From NCBI GenBank assembly GCA_900556875.1, contig USQQ01000003.1:78000-141999 (forward strand): 64,000 bases of DNA, given 5' to 3'. The stretch is from an uncultured Collinsella sp. (GTDB lineage: Bacteria > Actinomycetota > Coriobacteriia > Coriobacteriales > Coriobacteriaceae). Under the pieces are notes generated by a model, which had not been told where the DNA came from, did no database searches, and saw only the letters and a program-made list of their open reading frames with translations. The position numbers were made by a program, and so were the translations under genes. Shown here piece by piece: positions 49,534 to 60,656 of the stretch (the stretch's first letter is position 1; every line of letters begins with the position of its first letter).

Positions 49534-49845
49534 GTGTTTCAGATAGCCGATCTGCTCGCTATCGTTGCAGGCGCCATCGCGGGCGCAATTGCCTTCCTTC
49601 CCTTTGTCTTTACGCTCAAGCCGGTTCTTGACGATAAGCAGAATGCGGACATGTTCAAGGGCATGGTGAGTCTGGCGGTCTCGGCAATCGCCCTGCTCGT
49701 CTTTACCTTGGTTGTGTTTGTGTTGTTCGGAGAGGCATTTCGCATGTTCCTCCTGGGCGAGGCGATCGGCTTCGTGGCCTTTATGGCCGCCTGCACGGTT
49801 CGCGTCGCCAAGGCGCTGCGAGATCCTCATGAGGTCGAAAGGTAA
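49534..49845 (+). CDS. AtpI-like small membrane protein
   Basis: A 103-residue protein with three hydrophobic stretches (LLAIVAGAIAGAIAFLPFVF, SLAVSAIALLVFTLVVFVLF and FVAFMAACTV). Sequence similarity is not decisive; position directly ahead of atpB is that of AtpI, a helper in c-ring assembly. The start is taken as GTG at 49534 with GAGGA upstream; GTG at 49522 is an alternative. Confidence 0.6.
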   Translation: MFQIADLLAIVAGAIAGAIAFLPFVFTLKPVLDDKQNADMFKGMVSLAVSAIALLVFTLVVFVLFGEAFRMFLLGEAIGFVAFMAACTVRVAKALRDPHEVER

Positions 49846-49848
49846 GTC

Positions 49849-50652
49849 GTGGAAATTTTTGAAAAGCTGCCTGATGAGATTAATCATCTGGTCAGCGAGT
49901 TCAGCTCCACCCCTGTCGTGGGCGATCTGAGCTGCGGCATCACGCAGTACTCGTTTTGGCTGATCGTCTCCACGATCGTGCTCCTGATCGTCCTGGCCGT
50001 GTTCAAGAAGAAACAGACCCTGGTTCCCAAGGGCTTCTTCGTCAACGGTTTCGAGTACATCATCGAGTACGTCGAGAACGATATCGGCAAGGGCGTCGTG
50101 GGTGAGAACTGGAAGAAGCACTTCCCGTTCCTGTGCTCGCTTTTCCTGTTCATCCTGATCAACAACATGATCGGCCTGATCCCGGGAATGAAGCCCGGCA
50201 CCGGCGCAATCGGCTCCACCGCCGCACTCGCCATTTTCGCCTTCGTGTACTTCATCTACTACGGATGCAAGGCTCACGGCGTGATCGGCTACATCAAGAG
50301 CCTCGCCCCGCAGGGCGTGAGCTTCCCGATGAACGTGCTCGTGTGGGTCGTCGAGCTTTTCTCGACCTTCCTGCGCCTCATCACGCTCGCCGTCCGTCTG
50401 TTCTGCAACATGTTCGCAGGACACGTGGTCATGGGCTCGTTCGCCATCATGGCGAGCATGTTCATGCAGCCGCTGCTTCAGCAGGTTTCCGCGGCGCACG
50501 CCGTTGGCGCCCTGCCTTCGCTAGCCTGGCTTGCCATCCTCATCCTGATCTATGCGATCGAGCTTGTGGTCGGCGCCATCCAGGCTTACGTCTTCACGGT
50601 CCTTACCGCCGTGTATGTCTCCGAGGCAGAGGAGGTCGCGGAGGAGGAGTAG
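49849..50652 (+). CDS. atpB: ATP synthase Fo subunit a
   Basis: A 267-residue proton-channel subunit. The essential Arg lies in RLITLAVRLFCNMFAGH, and the last helices (AWLAILILIYAIELVVGAIQ) contain the conserved Glu and Gln. It starts with GTG 3 nt after the AtpI-like stop, with GAAAGG upstream. Acidic C-terminus. Confidence 0.95.
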   Translation: MEIFEKLPDEINHLVSEFSSTPVVGDLSCGITQYSFWLIVSTIVLLIVLAVFKKKQTLVPKGFFVNGFEYIIEYVENDIGKGVVGENWKKHFPFLCSLFLFILINNMIGLIPGMKPGTGAIGSTAALAIFAFVYFIYYGCKAHGVIGYIKSLAPQGVSFPMNVLVWVVELFSTFLRLITLAVRLFCNMFAGHVVMGSFAIMASMFMQPLLQQVSAAHAVGALPSLAWLAILILIYAIELVVGAIQAYVFTVLTAVYVSEAEEVAEEE

Positions 50653-50776
50653 TCTTCCGTTCGCGCCTTAAAGGTAAGGCAATTCGTTAAACCGCCGGTG
50701 CCCGTACCCATGGAGCCCGGCAGTTATAAAAAGGTTATCCTGCGTGAAATAAGACACGCACGACAAAGGAGGAATC

Positions 50777-50971
50777 GTGGGAGTTATCGGTTACGGTCTC
50801 GGTGTTATCGGCGCTGGTCTTGCTATCGGCCTGTCTGCTCTGGGTGCTACGGGTGCTATGGCCCGTCAGCCTGAGGTCCAGGGCCGCGTGTTCACCGTCT
50901 TCATCATGGGCTCCGCCTTCGGCGAGGCTCTGGCTCTGATCGGCTTCGTTGTCGCGCTGATCGTTAAATAG
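50777..50971 (+). CDS. atpE: ATP synthase Fo subunit c
   Basis: A 64-residue two-helix ring subunit. The Gly/Ala-rich helix 1 ends in the polar loop ARQPE, and helix 2 has the ion-binding Glu50 in GSAFGEALALIGFV. The residues around Glu fit a proton rather than a sodium site. It is short because helix 1 begins almost at the start codon. GTG start with AAAGGAGGAATC; an upstream in-frame stop excludes an earlier start. Confidence 0.93.
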   Translation: MGVIGYGLGVIGAGLAIGLSALGATGAMARQPEVQGRVFTVFIMGSAFGEALALIGFVVALIVK

Positions 50972-50986
50972 CACGGAGCGTCAAGT

Positions 50987-51589
50987 ATGAATCTTTCATC
51001 CCAGAAGAGCGCGATCGCACTCTCCGCGTCCGCGGCCGCGCTGCTCATGCCGGTTTCCGCGTTCGCCGAGGACGGCGCTGCCGGTGCGGACATCCTCATC
51101 CCTAAGATGGCGGAGTTCATCCCGGCGCTTATCGCCTTCCTGATTATCTGGATCGTGCTGGCCAAGGTCGCCCTGCCGGGCATCATGAAAACCATGGAGG
51201 AGCGCGGCAAGAAGATCGAGGAGAGCCTCGACGAGGCCGAGAAGACCAAGCAGGAGGCTATCGCCAAGCGCGCTGAGTCCGACTCGATCGTCACCGACGC
51301 CCGTCGTCAGGCTGCCGACATCGTTCTCGAGGCCCGTAAGGACGCCGAGTCCGAGCGCGCCCGTATCATCGAGGCTGCTCACAAGGAGGCCGAGGAGATC
51401 ATCGCCAAGGCCCATACGACCGTTGAGGACGAGCGCAAGTCCATTTACGCCGGTGCCGCGAGCTCCATCGCCGACCTGTCCGTTGCCGTCGCCACCAAGA
51501 TCGTGGGCGAGGCACTCGAGGACGATGCCGAGCAGAAGAAGCTCATCGAGCGCTACATCCAGGAAGCAGGTAGCCTGAATGCCGACTAG
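50987..51589 (+). CDS. atpF: ATP synthase Fo subunit b, with signal-peptide-like N-terminus
   Basis: A 200-residue peripheral-stalk subunit with a membrane helix at about 44-66 (FIPALIAFLIIWIVLAKVAL) followed by a long charged coiled coil. Residues 1-27 form an unusual extra segment resembling a cleavable signal peptide (ALSASAAALLMPVSAFA, possible cleavage after Ala27). It overlaps atpH by 11 nt. Confidence 0.92.
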   Translation: MNLSSQKSAIALSASAAALLMPVSAFAEDGAAGADILIPKMAEFIPALIAFLIIWIVLAKVALPGIMKTMEERGKKIEESLDEAEKTKQEAIAKRAESDSIVTDARRQAADIVLEARKDAESERARIIEAAHKEAEEIIAKAHTTVEDERKSIYAGAASSIADLSVAVATKIVGEALEDDAEQKKLIERYIQEAGSLNAD

Positions 51590-52055
51590 CCGCTATCAGG
51601 ACAAGGTGCTCGAGACCTACGCGCGCTCCCTTCTGGAAGCCGCTAAGGCCGAGAACCATGTGTTCGAGGACCTCGAGATGATCGAGCGCTTGGCTTCTGC
51701 CAGCCCCGAGATCATCGCCGTGCTCGACACCATGTCCAAGCGCGACCAGCTCGACCTTCTTCCCAAGGTGGCAGCTGCCTTTAAGTATGTTGCCGAGGAA
51801 GACGAGGATGTAGTGGGCGTGACCGTCACCACGGCGATCCCGCTCGACGACGAGCTGCGTCAAACCATCACTAAGAAATGCGAGCAGGACTTCGGCCGCA
51901 AGGTATTCCTTATCGAGCAGGTCGACCCGTCTATCGTGGGCGGCCTGGTGCTCGAGGCCCGCGGCGAGCGTCGTGACATTTCCGTCAAGACGCAGCTGCG
52001 CATCGCGCAGGAGACCCTCGCAAACTCTGCTAATTCGTACGGAGGTGAAGCCTAA
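51579..52055 (+). CDS. atpH: ATP synthase F1 subunit delta
   Basis: A 158-residue subunit linking the b stalk to the F1 head. The N-terminal helical bundle begins RYQDKVLETYARSLLEAA, and the C-terminal VDPSIVGGLVLEARGERRD is the family signature. It is slightly short for the family. Its stop overlaps the atpA start (TAATG). Confidence 0.93.
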   Translation: MPTSRYQDKVLETYARSLLEAAKAENHVFEDLEMIERLASASPEIIAVLDTMSKRDQLDLLPKVAAAFKYVAEEDEDVVGVTVTTAIPLDDELRQTITKKCEQDFGRKVFLIEQVDPSIVGGLVLEARGERRDISVKTQLRIAQETLANSANSYGGEA

Positions 52056-53653
52056 TGTCCGAAACCCTCAATGCCCAGGATATCGCCAAGAAACTGCAGG
52101 AGCAGCTCACGAGCCTCTCCGCGACGGTCGATACGCATGAGGTTTCAACGGTCGACGAGGTAGGCGACGGCATCGCGCGCGTCTCCGGCCTCAAGAGCGC
52201 CATGGCAGGCGAGCTTCTGGAGTTCAAGAGCTCCGATACCGGTGAGACCGTCTTCGGCCTTGCCCAGAACCTTGACCGTGACGAGGTCGGCGCCGTTCTG
52301 TTTGGTGCCGTCGACTCCATCAAGGAAGGCGACGAGTGCCGCACCACTGGCCGCATTATGGATATCCCCGTGAGCCGTGCCATGCTCGGCCGCGTCGTCA
52401 ATCCGCTCGGCCAGCCCATCGACGGCCTGGGCGACATCGTCGCCACGCACCGTCGCCCCATCGAGTTCAAGGCTCCCGGCGTCATCGATCGTACCCCGGT
52501 GTGCGAGCCGGTTCAGACCGGTCTGCTCGCTATCGACTCCATGGTGCCTATTGGCCGCGGTCAGCGTGAGCTCATTATCGGCGACCGTAAGACCGGTAAG
52601 ACCGCCATCGCCATCGACGCTATCCTCAACCAGCGCGGCAAGGGCATGGTCTGCATCTATGTCGCCATCGGCCAGAAGGCCTCCACGGTTGCCAACATCC
52701 GCGAGACCCTCGCTCAGCACGGTGCGCTCGACTACACCATCATCGTTTCGGCCACCGCTGCCGATTCCGCCCCTATGCAGTACATCGCGCCTATGGCCGG
52801 TGCCGCTATCGGCGAGTTCTTCATGTACAACGGCGAGGACGGCAAGCCCGCCAGCGAGACCAACCCCGGCGGCCACGTGCTCGTCATCTACGACGACCTG
52901 TCCAAGCAGGCTGTGGCCTACCGTCAGATGTCGCTGACGCTGCATCGTCCGCCCGGACGCGAGGCCTATCCTGGCGACATCTTCTACCTGCACTCTCGTC
53001 TGCTCGAGCGTGCCGTCAAGATGTCCAAGAAGAACGGTTACGGCTCCATGACGGCACTGCCGATCATCGAGACCCAGGACGGCGACGTCTCGGCCTACAT
53101 TCCGACCAACGTCATTTCCATTACCGATGGTCAGATCTACCTACAGTCCGAGCTCTTCTTCCAGGGTCAGCGCCCGGCAGTCGACGTGGGCATCTCCGTG
53201 TCCCGCGTCGGTGGCGATGCGCAGACCAAGGCCATGAAGCAGGTCGCCGGCAACCTCCGTCTGGACCTCGCTTCGTACCAGGAGCTCGCCGGCTTTACGC
53301 AGTTCGGCTCCGACCTCGACGAGGCTACTCAGAAGCAGCTTACCCATGGCGCTCGCATGACCGAGCTCCTGAAGCAGCCGCGCTACAAGCCGTTTGAGGT
53401 TGGCGAGCAGATCGTTACGCTGTTCGCTGGCAACGAGGGCTTCCTGGATGACCTGGAGATCGCCGACGTGCTGCCTTTCCGTGCCGAGCTCATCGAGTAC
53501 ATGGACAATGGCTTTGGCTCGCTGCTCGACAAGGTTCGCGCCAAGAAGATCGATGATGACACCAAGGCTGAGCTCTTGCGCGTCATCGGCGACTTCAAAC
53601 AGCAGTTCATGGCCAAGCACCATTCGGATGTTTCTGGATCAGAGGAGAACTAA
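52055..53653 (+). CDS. atpA: ATP synthase F1 subunit alpha
   Basis: A 532-residue non-catalytic nucleotide-binding subunit. Walker A is GDRKTGKT, the catalytic Arg region is in the C-terminal half, and SISRVGGDAQ-like VSRVGGDAQTKAMKQVAG is conserved. Length is normal apart from an N-terminal extension of about 20 residues. GGAGGTGAAGCC precedes the start. Confidence 0.97.
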   Translation: MSETLNAQDIAKKLQEQLTSLSATVDTHEVSTVDEVGDGIARVSGLKSAMAGELLEFKSSDTGETVFGLAQNLDRDEVGAVLFGAVDSIKEGDECRTTGRIMDIPVSRAMLGRVVNPLGQPIDGLGDIVATHRRPIEFKAPGVIDRTPVCEPVQTGLLAIDSMVPIGRGQRELIIGDRKTGKTAIAIDAILNQRGKGMVCIYVAIGQKASTVANIRETLAQHGALDYTIIVSATAADSAPMQYIAPMAGAAIGEFFMYNGEDGKPASETNPGGHVLVIYDDLSKQAVAYRQMSLTLHRPPGREAYPGDIFYLHSRLLERAVKMSKKNGYGSMTALPIIETQDGDVSAYIPTNVISITDGQIYLQSELFFQGQRPAVDVGISVSRVGGDAQTKAMKQVAGNLRLDLASYQELAGFTQFGSDLDEATQKQLTHGARMTELLKQPRYKPFEVGEQIVTLFAGNEGFLDDLEIADVLPFRAELIEYMDNGFGSLLDKVRAKKIDDDTKAELLRVIGDFKQQFMAKHHSDVSGSEEN

Positions 53654-53658
53654 GCCCC

Positions 53659-54566
53659 ATGGCCAACCTTCGCGACATTAAGAAGCGAATCTCCTCGGTT
53701 ACCACGACCAAGCAGATCACGCGCACGATGGAGATGGTCTCTACGGCCAAGATCCGTCGTGCCCTCGATCGCTCCAAGCAGGCCGAGCCCTATAAGGAGG
53801 CGCTGACCGACGTCATGTTGACGGTCGCCGGCGACGCCTCCTGTTCGGGCACCGATCCCATGCTGCAGAAGCATGAGAGCGTCAAGCATGGCCTGATTGT
53901 CGTTATTGCCTCGGACCGCGGCCTTGCCGGCGGTTTCAATACGACGGTGGAGCGCACGGCCGAAAAGCTCGCCGCTTCTTGGGTGAACGACGGCATCGAG
54001 TGCGAGATCATCGCGTGCGGGCGTAAGCCGGCCACGTATTTCCGTGACCGCGCAAACGTCGTCATGCACTTTGAGGGCAACTCCTCTGAGCCCGATTTCA
54101 ATCAGGCCCGCATGATCTCCTCTCATATCTGCGATGCGTATCGTGCCGGTGAGCTTGACCGTGTCGAGCTTGTCTACCACCACGCCAAGAACCGCGTGGA
54201 TCAGGAGCTTCGCGTCGAGCATCTGTTGCCGCTCGACCCCGAGATGATCGCTATGGCCCACGGTCCGCGTAAGAACGAGACCGACGCCCCTAAGCGCATC
54301 TCGTCCACGTTCGAGTTCGTGCCCTCTCCCGAGCATGTTCTCGGCAAGCTTGTGCCGTCTTATATCCTGACGGTCATCTACCAGGCCCTGATCGATTCGG
54401 CGGCTGCCGAGCAGGGTGCACGCCGCAAGGCCATGCACTCCGCGACGGAAAACGCCACCGCGATCATCTCGACCCTTACCCGCACGTATAGTCGCGTGCG
54501 CCAGGCTTCGATCACGACCGAGATTAACGAGATCGTCGGCGGAGCCTCAGCATTGGAGGAACAGTA

Positions 54567-54567
<1 letters not shown>
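53659..54567 (+). CDS. atpG: ATP synthase F1 subunit gamma
   Basis: A 302-residue rotor shaft. The conserved N-terminal coiled coil is ANLRDIKKRISSVTTTKQIT, with IASDRGLAGGFN in the Rossmann-like middle and RQASITTEINEIVGGASAL at the C-terminal helix. It is tightly packed between atpA and atpD. Confidence 0.96.
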
Positions 54568-56021
<1,454 letters not shown>

Positions 56022-56024
56022 GTT

Positions 56025-56417
56025 ATGCGTATCCGCATCGTGTGCCCCGTGAGCTGCGCCTATGAGGGCGACGCTGCGTTTGTGTCGATTCCGTCCACGG
56101 ATGGCGAGTTTGGCGTCCTGCCTGCTCACTCCAGCGAGATCTGCACGATCGACCGCGGTTACGTTCGCGTTTCCGATAAGGCCATGGGCACTGTCGACCA
56201 CACGTTTGCCGTGGCCGGCGGCTATGCCCAGGTTGCGGACGATGTCGTGACCGTTCTCGCCGAGCGCGCTTGCGATTTGGCGACCGTCGATGCCGACAAG
56301 CTTAAAGCTGATATTCAAGGTTTTGAAGAGAAGCTGGGTAATTTGTCGGAGGATGATGCACGCCGCGCCTACCTCTATAATGAAATCGCATGGTGTAAGC
56401 TCAAGCTTGCCCAATAG
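56025..56417 (+). CDS. atpC: ATP synthase F1 subunit epsilon
   Basis: A 130-residue regulatory subunit with the beta-sandwich domain (IVCPVSCAYEGDAAFVSIPS, GEFGVLPAHS, VAGGYAQVADDVVTVLAERA) and a C-terminal helical hairpin that can inhibit rotation. Last gene of the operon, 3 nt after atpD. Confidence 0.94.
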   Translation: MRIRIVCPVSCAYEGDAAFVSIPSTDGEFGVLPAHSSEICTIDRGYVRVSDKAMGTVDHTFAVAGGYAQVADDVVTVLAERACDLATVDADKLKADIQGFEEKLGNLSEDDARRAYLYNEIAWCKLKLAQ

Positions 56418-56453
56418 TCAAACGATTTAGCGTTCGACCATTTGCGAACACAT

Positions 56454-56492
56454 CATGCCCGGGATGGCCCAGCCACCCCGGGCATGCTTTTT
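56454..56492 (+). terminator. Terminator of the atp operon
   Basis: CATGCCCGGG (56454-56463) pairs with CCCGGGCATG (56477-56486), loop 13 nt, followed by CTTTTT. It stands between atpC and murA. Confidence 0.85.
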
Positions 56493-56505
56493 GAAAGGGT
56501 AGACC

Positions 56506-57789
56506 TTGGATATTATCCGCGTTGAGGGTGGCCACGCCATCGGAGGCTCCGTGCCCGTCTCGGGCGCCAAGAACTCCGCGCTCAAACTCATGGCGGCAAC
56601 GCTTCTGGCGCCGGGCAAGACGACGCTGCAGAACGTGCCCGATATTTCCGATGTCCACGTGATGGGCAAGGTGCTCAAGGGCATGGGCGCTACGATCGAT
56701 GTTCTCGACGAGCACACGCTCGAGATTGATACCTCTCAGGTCGATTCATGGGAGGCCCCCTACGAGCTTGTTGCCAAGATGCGTGCTTCCACCGCCGTCA
56801 TGGGGCCCCTGCTGGGTCGCTTCCATCGCGCCAAGATCGCCATGCCGGGCGGCTGCAACCTGGGTGCTCGCAAGATCGATATGCACATTCTTGGTCTTGA
56901 GGCCCTGGGCGTCGAGTTTGATACCGCCCACGGCTATATCAACGCCAGCGCGCCTCAGGGCCTGCGCGGCACCACCGTCACGCTCGAGTTCGCCAGTGTC
57001 GGTGCGACCGAGAACCTCATTATGGCATCCGTGCGCGCGCAGGGTACCACGGTTATCGACAATGCCGCCCGCGAGCCCGAGATCGTCGATCTCGCCAACA
57101 TGCTCAACGAGATGGGCGCCAAGATTGTTGGCGCCGGCACTCCCGTCGTGACTATCGAAGGCGTGGAAGAGCTCCATCCTGTTACCCATCGCGTAGTAGG
57201 CGACCGCATCGAGGCCGGTACCTTTATCGTTGCCGGTGCGTTGATGGCCGACGATCGCGGTGTCGATGTCACGGGCTTTTGCCCCATTCACTTGGGCATG
57301 GTGCTCAAGAAGATGGAGCTCATGGGTATCGACTGCGAGCGCGTCGAGGATGGCGTCCATGTGAACCGTGCCGAGCGTATCAAGCCGGTCGACATCCAGA
57401 CGCTTCCGTTCCCCGGTTTCCCGACCGACATGCAGGCGCAGATTATGGTGCTCTCCGCCCTTGCCGACGGCAGTTCCGTTATTACCGAAAACATCTTCGA
57501 GAATCGCTTTATGTTTGCCTCTGAGCTGGTACGCATGGGTGCCGACATTCGTATCGAGAGCCATCATGCCATGATTCATGGCGTCAAGGGCTTCTCGGGT
57601 GCACAGGTTACCTCGCCCGATCTGCGTGGCGGAGCGGCCCTCGTCGTAGCGGGCTTGATCGCCGACGGGACGACCGAGGTTTCGGCTATCCATCACATCA
57701 AGCGCGGCTACGAGCAGTTTGTCGAAAAGCTGCAGGCGCTCGGCGCGCATGTCGAGCATGCTACCGTCCCCGATCCCGTCATCTACTAA
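56506..57789 (+). CDS. murA: UDP-N-acetylglucosamine 1-carboxyvinyltransferase
   Basis: A 427-residue enzyme for the first committed step of peptidoglycan synthesis, adding enolpyruvate from PEP. Lys22 (SGAKNSALK) and the PEP-binding, fosfomycin-sensitive Cys117 (PGGCNLGARKIDMH) are both present, and DLRGGAALV near the C-terminus is conserved. It starts with TTG after GAAAGGG. It lies directly behind the atp terminator. Confidence 0.95.
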   Translation: MDIIRVEGGHAIGGSVPVSGAKNSALKLMAATLLAPGKTTLQNVPDISDVHVMGKVLKGMGATIDVLDEHTLEIDTSQVDSWEAPYELVAKMRASTAVMGPLLGRFHRAKIAMPGGCNLGARKIDMHILGLEALGVEFDTAHGYINASAPQGLRGTTVTLEFASVGATENLIMASVRAQGTTVIDNAAREPEIVDLANMLNEMGAKIVGAGTPVVTIEGVEELHPVTHRVVGDRIEAGTFIVAGALMADDRGVDVTGFCPIHLGMVLKKMELMGIDCERVEDGVHVNRAERIKPVDIQTLPFPGFPTDMQAQIMVLSALADGSSVITENIFENRFMFASELVRMGADIRIESHHAMIHGVKGFSGAQVTSPDLRGGAALVVAGLIADGTTEVSAIHHIKRGYEQFVEKLQALGAHVEHATVPDPVIY

Positions 57790-57801
57790 TACAGGTTGCC
57801 T

Positions 57802-59037
57802 ATGTTTAATAAAAAGCCCCTCGCGGATACCACCACTCGAAGACCCTCAACTGGTGCGCAGGCCAAGATCTACAGTCGCGATAACGTGGCTCGTTATTCC
57901 GAGCGAGCTCGCCAACGTCGTCGTAGCCACACGATTCGTCACGTCGCGCTCATTGTCGTGCTTGGCGTGCTGCTGAGTGCCACTACCGCTGCCGGCCTGT
58001 GGTTTGCCACCATTATGGGCAAGCTCGGCGATTCTAATGTCATTACCGACAATCTGCGTCGGGTTCTGGTTGACACCGATGAGGCAAAGGATCCGTTCTA
58101 CGTGCTGCTTCTTGGCACCGACGGCCGTCCGGGCGAGGATACGTATCGTGCCGACTCGATTATCCTGGCACGCATCGACCCCACGCAAAAGCAGGCGACG
58201 CTCATTTCCGTTCCGCGCGACACCAAGGTCGAGTACAAGGGCGAGACCATGAAGATCAACGCCTGCCATACCGTTGGCGGCGCCGAGGCCATGGTCGAGG
58301 CGGTCAACGAGCTGTGCGGTGTTCAGATTTCCCACTATGCCGAGGTTAGCTTCGACGGTATGCAGGCGCTGATTGATTCGGTTGGCGGTATCGACATTAA
58401 CGCAACCGATGATGTTGACGACCCCGAGCACCTGGATATTAAGATTACCGCTGGCCAGCAGCATATGGACGGTGCCACCGCCCTTACCTATGCCCGCTGC
58501 CGCTACACCTATGCCGACGGCGATTACACGCGCATGCGCCACCAGCGTCAGGTGCTTGGCGCCCTTGCCAACCAGATTCTCAATAACTTCGATGCCACGA
58601 AGATCTTTGGCCTGGTTAATTCGCTGTCCGATATGCTCGTAACCGATATGAGCGTTCAGGATATCGTGGCTACGGTCAATGCCATGCGCGGTATGGATGT
58701 CGACGGTATCTACTCGGCCAACCTGCCCTCGTACGCCGACGACAGCACCATGATCGACGGCGTGAGCTATGTCTTTGTCTACGAGGACGAGCTTAAGGAA
58801 ATGATGGCCCGTGTCGACGCCGGCAAGGACCCCAAGGGCCCCAACACCATGGGTCTTTCCGACGGCTCCAGCTCCACGATCGGTGACCTCAGCAACAACA
58901 CGTCTGACGACTACGCAAACGGTACCGCAACCTCATCGGTCAGCTCTGACGATTCCGATGACTCAAGCGATTCGAGCGATTCGGACTACTACGAAGAGCC
59001 CACCGGCGACGGCAACGGCTACGAAGCCAACTACTAA
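57802..59037 (+). CDS. LytR-CpsA-Psr family cell-wall polymer ligase
   Basis: A 411-residue membrane protein that attaches wall polymers to peptidoglycan. A basic N-terminus is followed by one membrane helix at about 46-70 (HVALIVVLGVLLSATTAAGL) and the extracellular LCP domain with LLLGTDGRPGED, YRADSIILARID, SVPRDTKVEY and YARCRYTYADGDYTRMRHQR. The last 70 residues are Ser/Asp-rich low complexity. A structured repeat element follows immediately. Confidence 0.93.
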   Translation: MFNKKPLADTTTRRPSTGAQAKIYSRDNVARYSERARQRRRSHTIRHVALIVVLGVLLSATTAAGLWFATIMGKLGDSNVITDNLRRVLVDTDEAKDPFYVLLLGTDGRPGEDTYRADSIILARIDPTQKQATLISVPRDTKVEYKGETMKINACHTVGGAEAMVEAVNELCGVQISHYAEVSFDGMQALIDSVGGIDINATDDVDDPEHLDIKITAGQQHMDGATALTYARCRYTYADGDYTRMRHQRQVLGALANQILNNFDATKIFGLVNSLSDMLVTDMSVQDIVATVNAMRGMDVDGIYSANLPSYADDSTMIDGVSYVFVYEDELKEMMARVDAGKDPKGPNTMGLSDGSSSTIGDLSNNTSDDYANGTATSSVSSDDSDDSSDSSDSDYYEEPTGDGNGYEANY

Positions 59038-59180
59038 GTTACGGCGTTTTAACAAACGCCGTAACGGCTCGACGCTGCGCGCCGCCCAAGGCGACAATTT
59101 GTCATTCAAAAGGCAGGGCATGACCAGAAGGTCAATGCCCTGCCTTTTTCATGCCAACTTGTTCGCCTTGGACGTCGCTC
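59038..59180 (+). repeat. Structured 3' element, copy 3
   Basis: Starts directly after the LCP stop with hairpin GTTACGGCG-N10-CGCCGTAAC (59038-59065). The outer stem is CCAAGGCGACAA (59086-59097) with TTGTTCGCCTTGG (59159-59171); the inner hairpin is AAAGGCAGGGCAT with ATGCCCTGCCTTTTT. Compared with copies 1 and 2, both stems carry paired changes that keep base pairing. Confidence 0.82.
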
Positions 59181-59225
59181 GCTGACGTTGGCTCAACCTG
59201 CGATGCTGATTACTCCACTTGCAGC

Positions 59226-59259
59226 AAAAACCGCCCCGTTCTTTGTAGAGGACGGGGCG
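59226..59259 (-). terminator. Terminator of pepT
   Basis: CGCCCCGTT and AACGGGGCG-type arms (59232-59259, one bulge) are followed on the minus strand by GGTTTTTGC. It lies 29 nt after the pepT stop. Confidence 0.75.
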
Positions 59260-59288
59260 ATTCGTCTTTTGGACTTGTGCAGCCAGGC

Positions 59289-60536
59289 TTATGCAAAGCG
59301 GGCGACGAGCTCCTGGAGCACGTCGGTCATCTTGACGAGCGAACTGACCGGGACGAACTCGTTGACGCCGTGATAGCAATAGCCGCCGGTGGAAAGGTTG
59401 GGGCAGGGCAGACCGCGGAACGACAGCTGCGCGCCGTCGGTGCCGCCGCGAATCGGCAGCACTTGGGGCTCAACGCCGCAGGCAAGGTAGGCTTCCTTGG
59501 CAACATCAATAAGCTCGGGATAGTCACGAACGATTTCGGCCATATTTCGATACTGCTGCTTAATCTCGACCGTTACGCGCTCCTCACCCAGACGCTGGTT
59601 GAGCATCGAGGCGGCGGCATCAATAAGGTCGAGTTTCTGCTGGAACTTGGCGGCGTCATGGTCGCGGACGATATAGCGCGCCGTGGCGTGATCGACGGTC
59701 GCAGATACACCCTCAAGGTGATAAAAGCCCTCGTAGCCTTCCGTATACTCCGGGCGCTGCACGTAGGGGAGCAACGCGTTGAAGTCGCAGAACAGATTGC
59801 CTGCGTTGACCATACGGCCCTTGGCGTCGCCCGGGTGGATGGACTGGCCCTCAAAGCGGATGGTCGCCTCGGCGGCGTTAAAGCACTCCCACTCCAGCTC
59901 GCCGATGGGGCCGCCGTCGACCGTGTAGGCGTACTTGCAGCCAAAGGTATCGATATCCAACAGCTCGGCTCCGTGACCGATCTCCTCGTCAGGGCAGAAG
60001 CAAATGCCGAGTGCGGGATGGGGCAGAGAAGGGTCCTGAGCGATACGCGCGACAAGCGACATGATCTCGGCGACGCCTGCCTTGTCGTCCGCGCCCAGAA
60101 GCGTGGTGCCATCGCTGCAGACCAGGTCCTCATCCGCGAGGTCGTTCAGGGCGGGAAGCTTGGCGGTGCTCATGGCAACGGGCTTACCGTCAACCGTGCC
60201 GCAGACCAGGTCGCCGCCTTCGTAGTGTACGATGTGCGGCTTCACGCCGGCGCCCGGTGCAACTTCGGTGGTGTCGAGATGGGCGATCAGGCCCAGGGCG
60301 GGCTTGTCCTCAGCGCCCGCACTTGCGGGGATATGCGCGCAGACATAGGCGTGCTCGGTCACGTGGGCATCTTCCGCACCAAGCTCGCGCAGCTCTTCAG
60401 CCAGCACGTTGGCAAGGTCAAACTGAACGGCGCTCGAGGGTACCTGGTCGCAGTTTGCATCCTCGGACTGCGTGTTGATCTGGACGTAGCGCAAAAAGCG
60501 CTCGAGGACATCGGGGTTTGTGGTGGTGTTTTCCAT
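59289..60536 (-). CDS. pepT: Peptidase T (tripeptidase)
   Basis: A 415-residue M20B metallopeptidase that removes the N-terminal residue of tripeptides. GLIAHLDTTEVAPG, LLGADDKAGVAEIM and CFCPDEEIGHGAEL carry the zinc ligands and catalytic Asp/Glu, and IRGGTDGAQLSFRG is a family marker. The start at 60536 has GGAGCGG upstream; the frame is open further but without a site. No signal peptide. Confidence 0.95.
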   Translation of the reverse strand: MENTTTNPDVLERFLRYVQINTQSEDANCDQVPSSAVQFDLANVLAEELRELGAEDAHVTEHAYVCAHIPASAGAEDKPALGLIAHLDTTEVAPGAGVKPHIVHYEGGDLVCGTVDGKPVAMSTAKLPALNDLADEDLVCSDGTTLLGADDKAGVAEIMSLVARIAQDPSLPHPALGICFCPDEEIGHGAELLDIDTFGCKYAYTVDGGPIGELEWECFNAAEATIRFEGQSIHPGDAKGRMVNAGNLFCDFNALLPYVQRPEYTEGYEGFYHLEGVSATVDHATARYIVRDHDAAKFQQKLDLIDAAASMLNQRLGEERVTVEIKQQYRNMAEIVRDYPELIDVAKEAYLACGVEPQVLPIRGGTDGAQLSFRGLPCPNLSTGGYCYHGVNEFVPVSSLVKMTDVLQELVARFA

Positions 60537-60656
60537 AAAGACCGCTCCAATCTTGGTCGTCGTGTGCAACAAGAACTCTAGCACGGTATGCCACGGCATA
60601 CCGCGACGCTTGGATGGGGTAGAATCAGCCATTGAATGCAGAAGGGACGGAAGATC

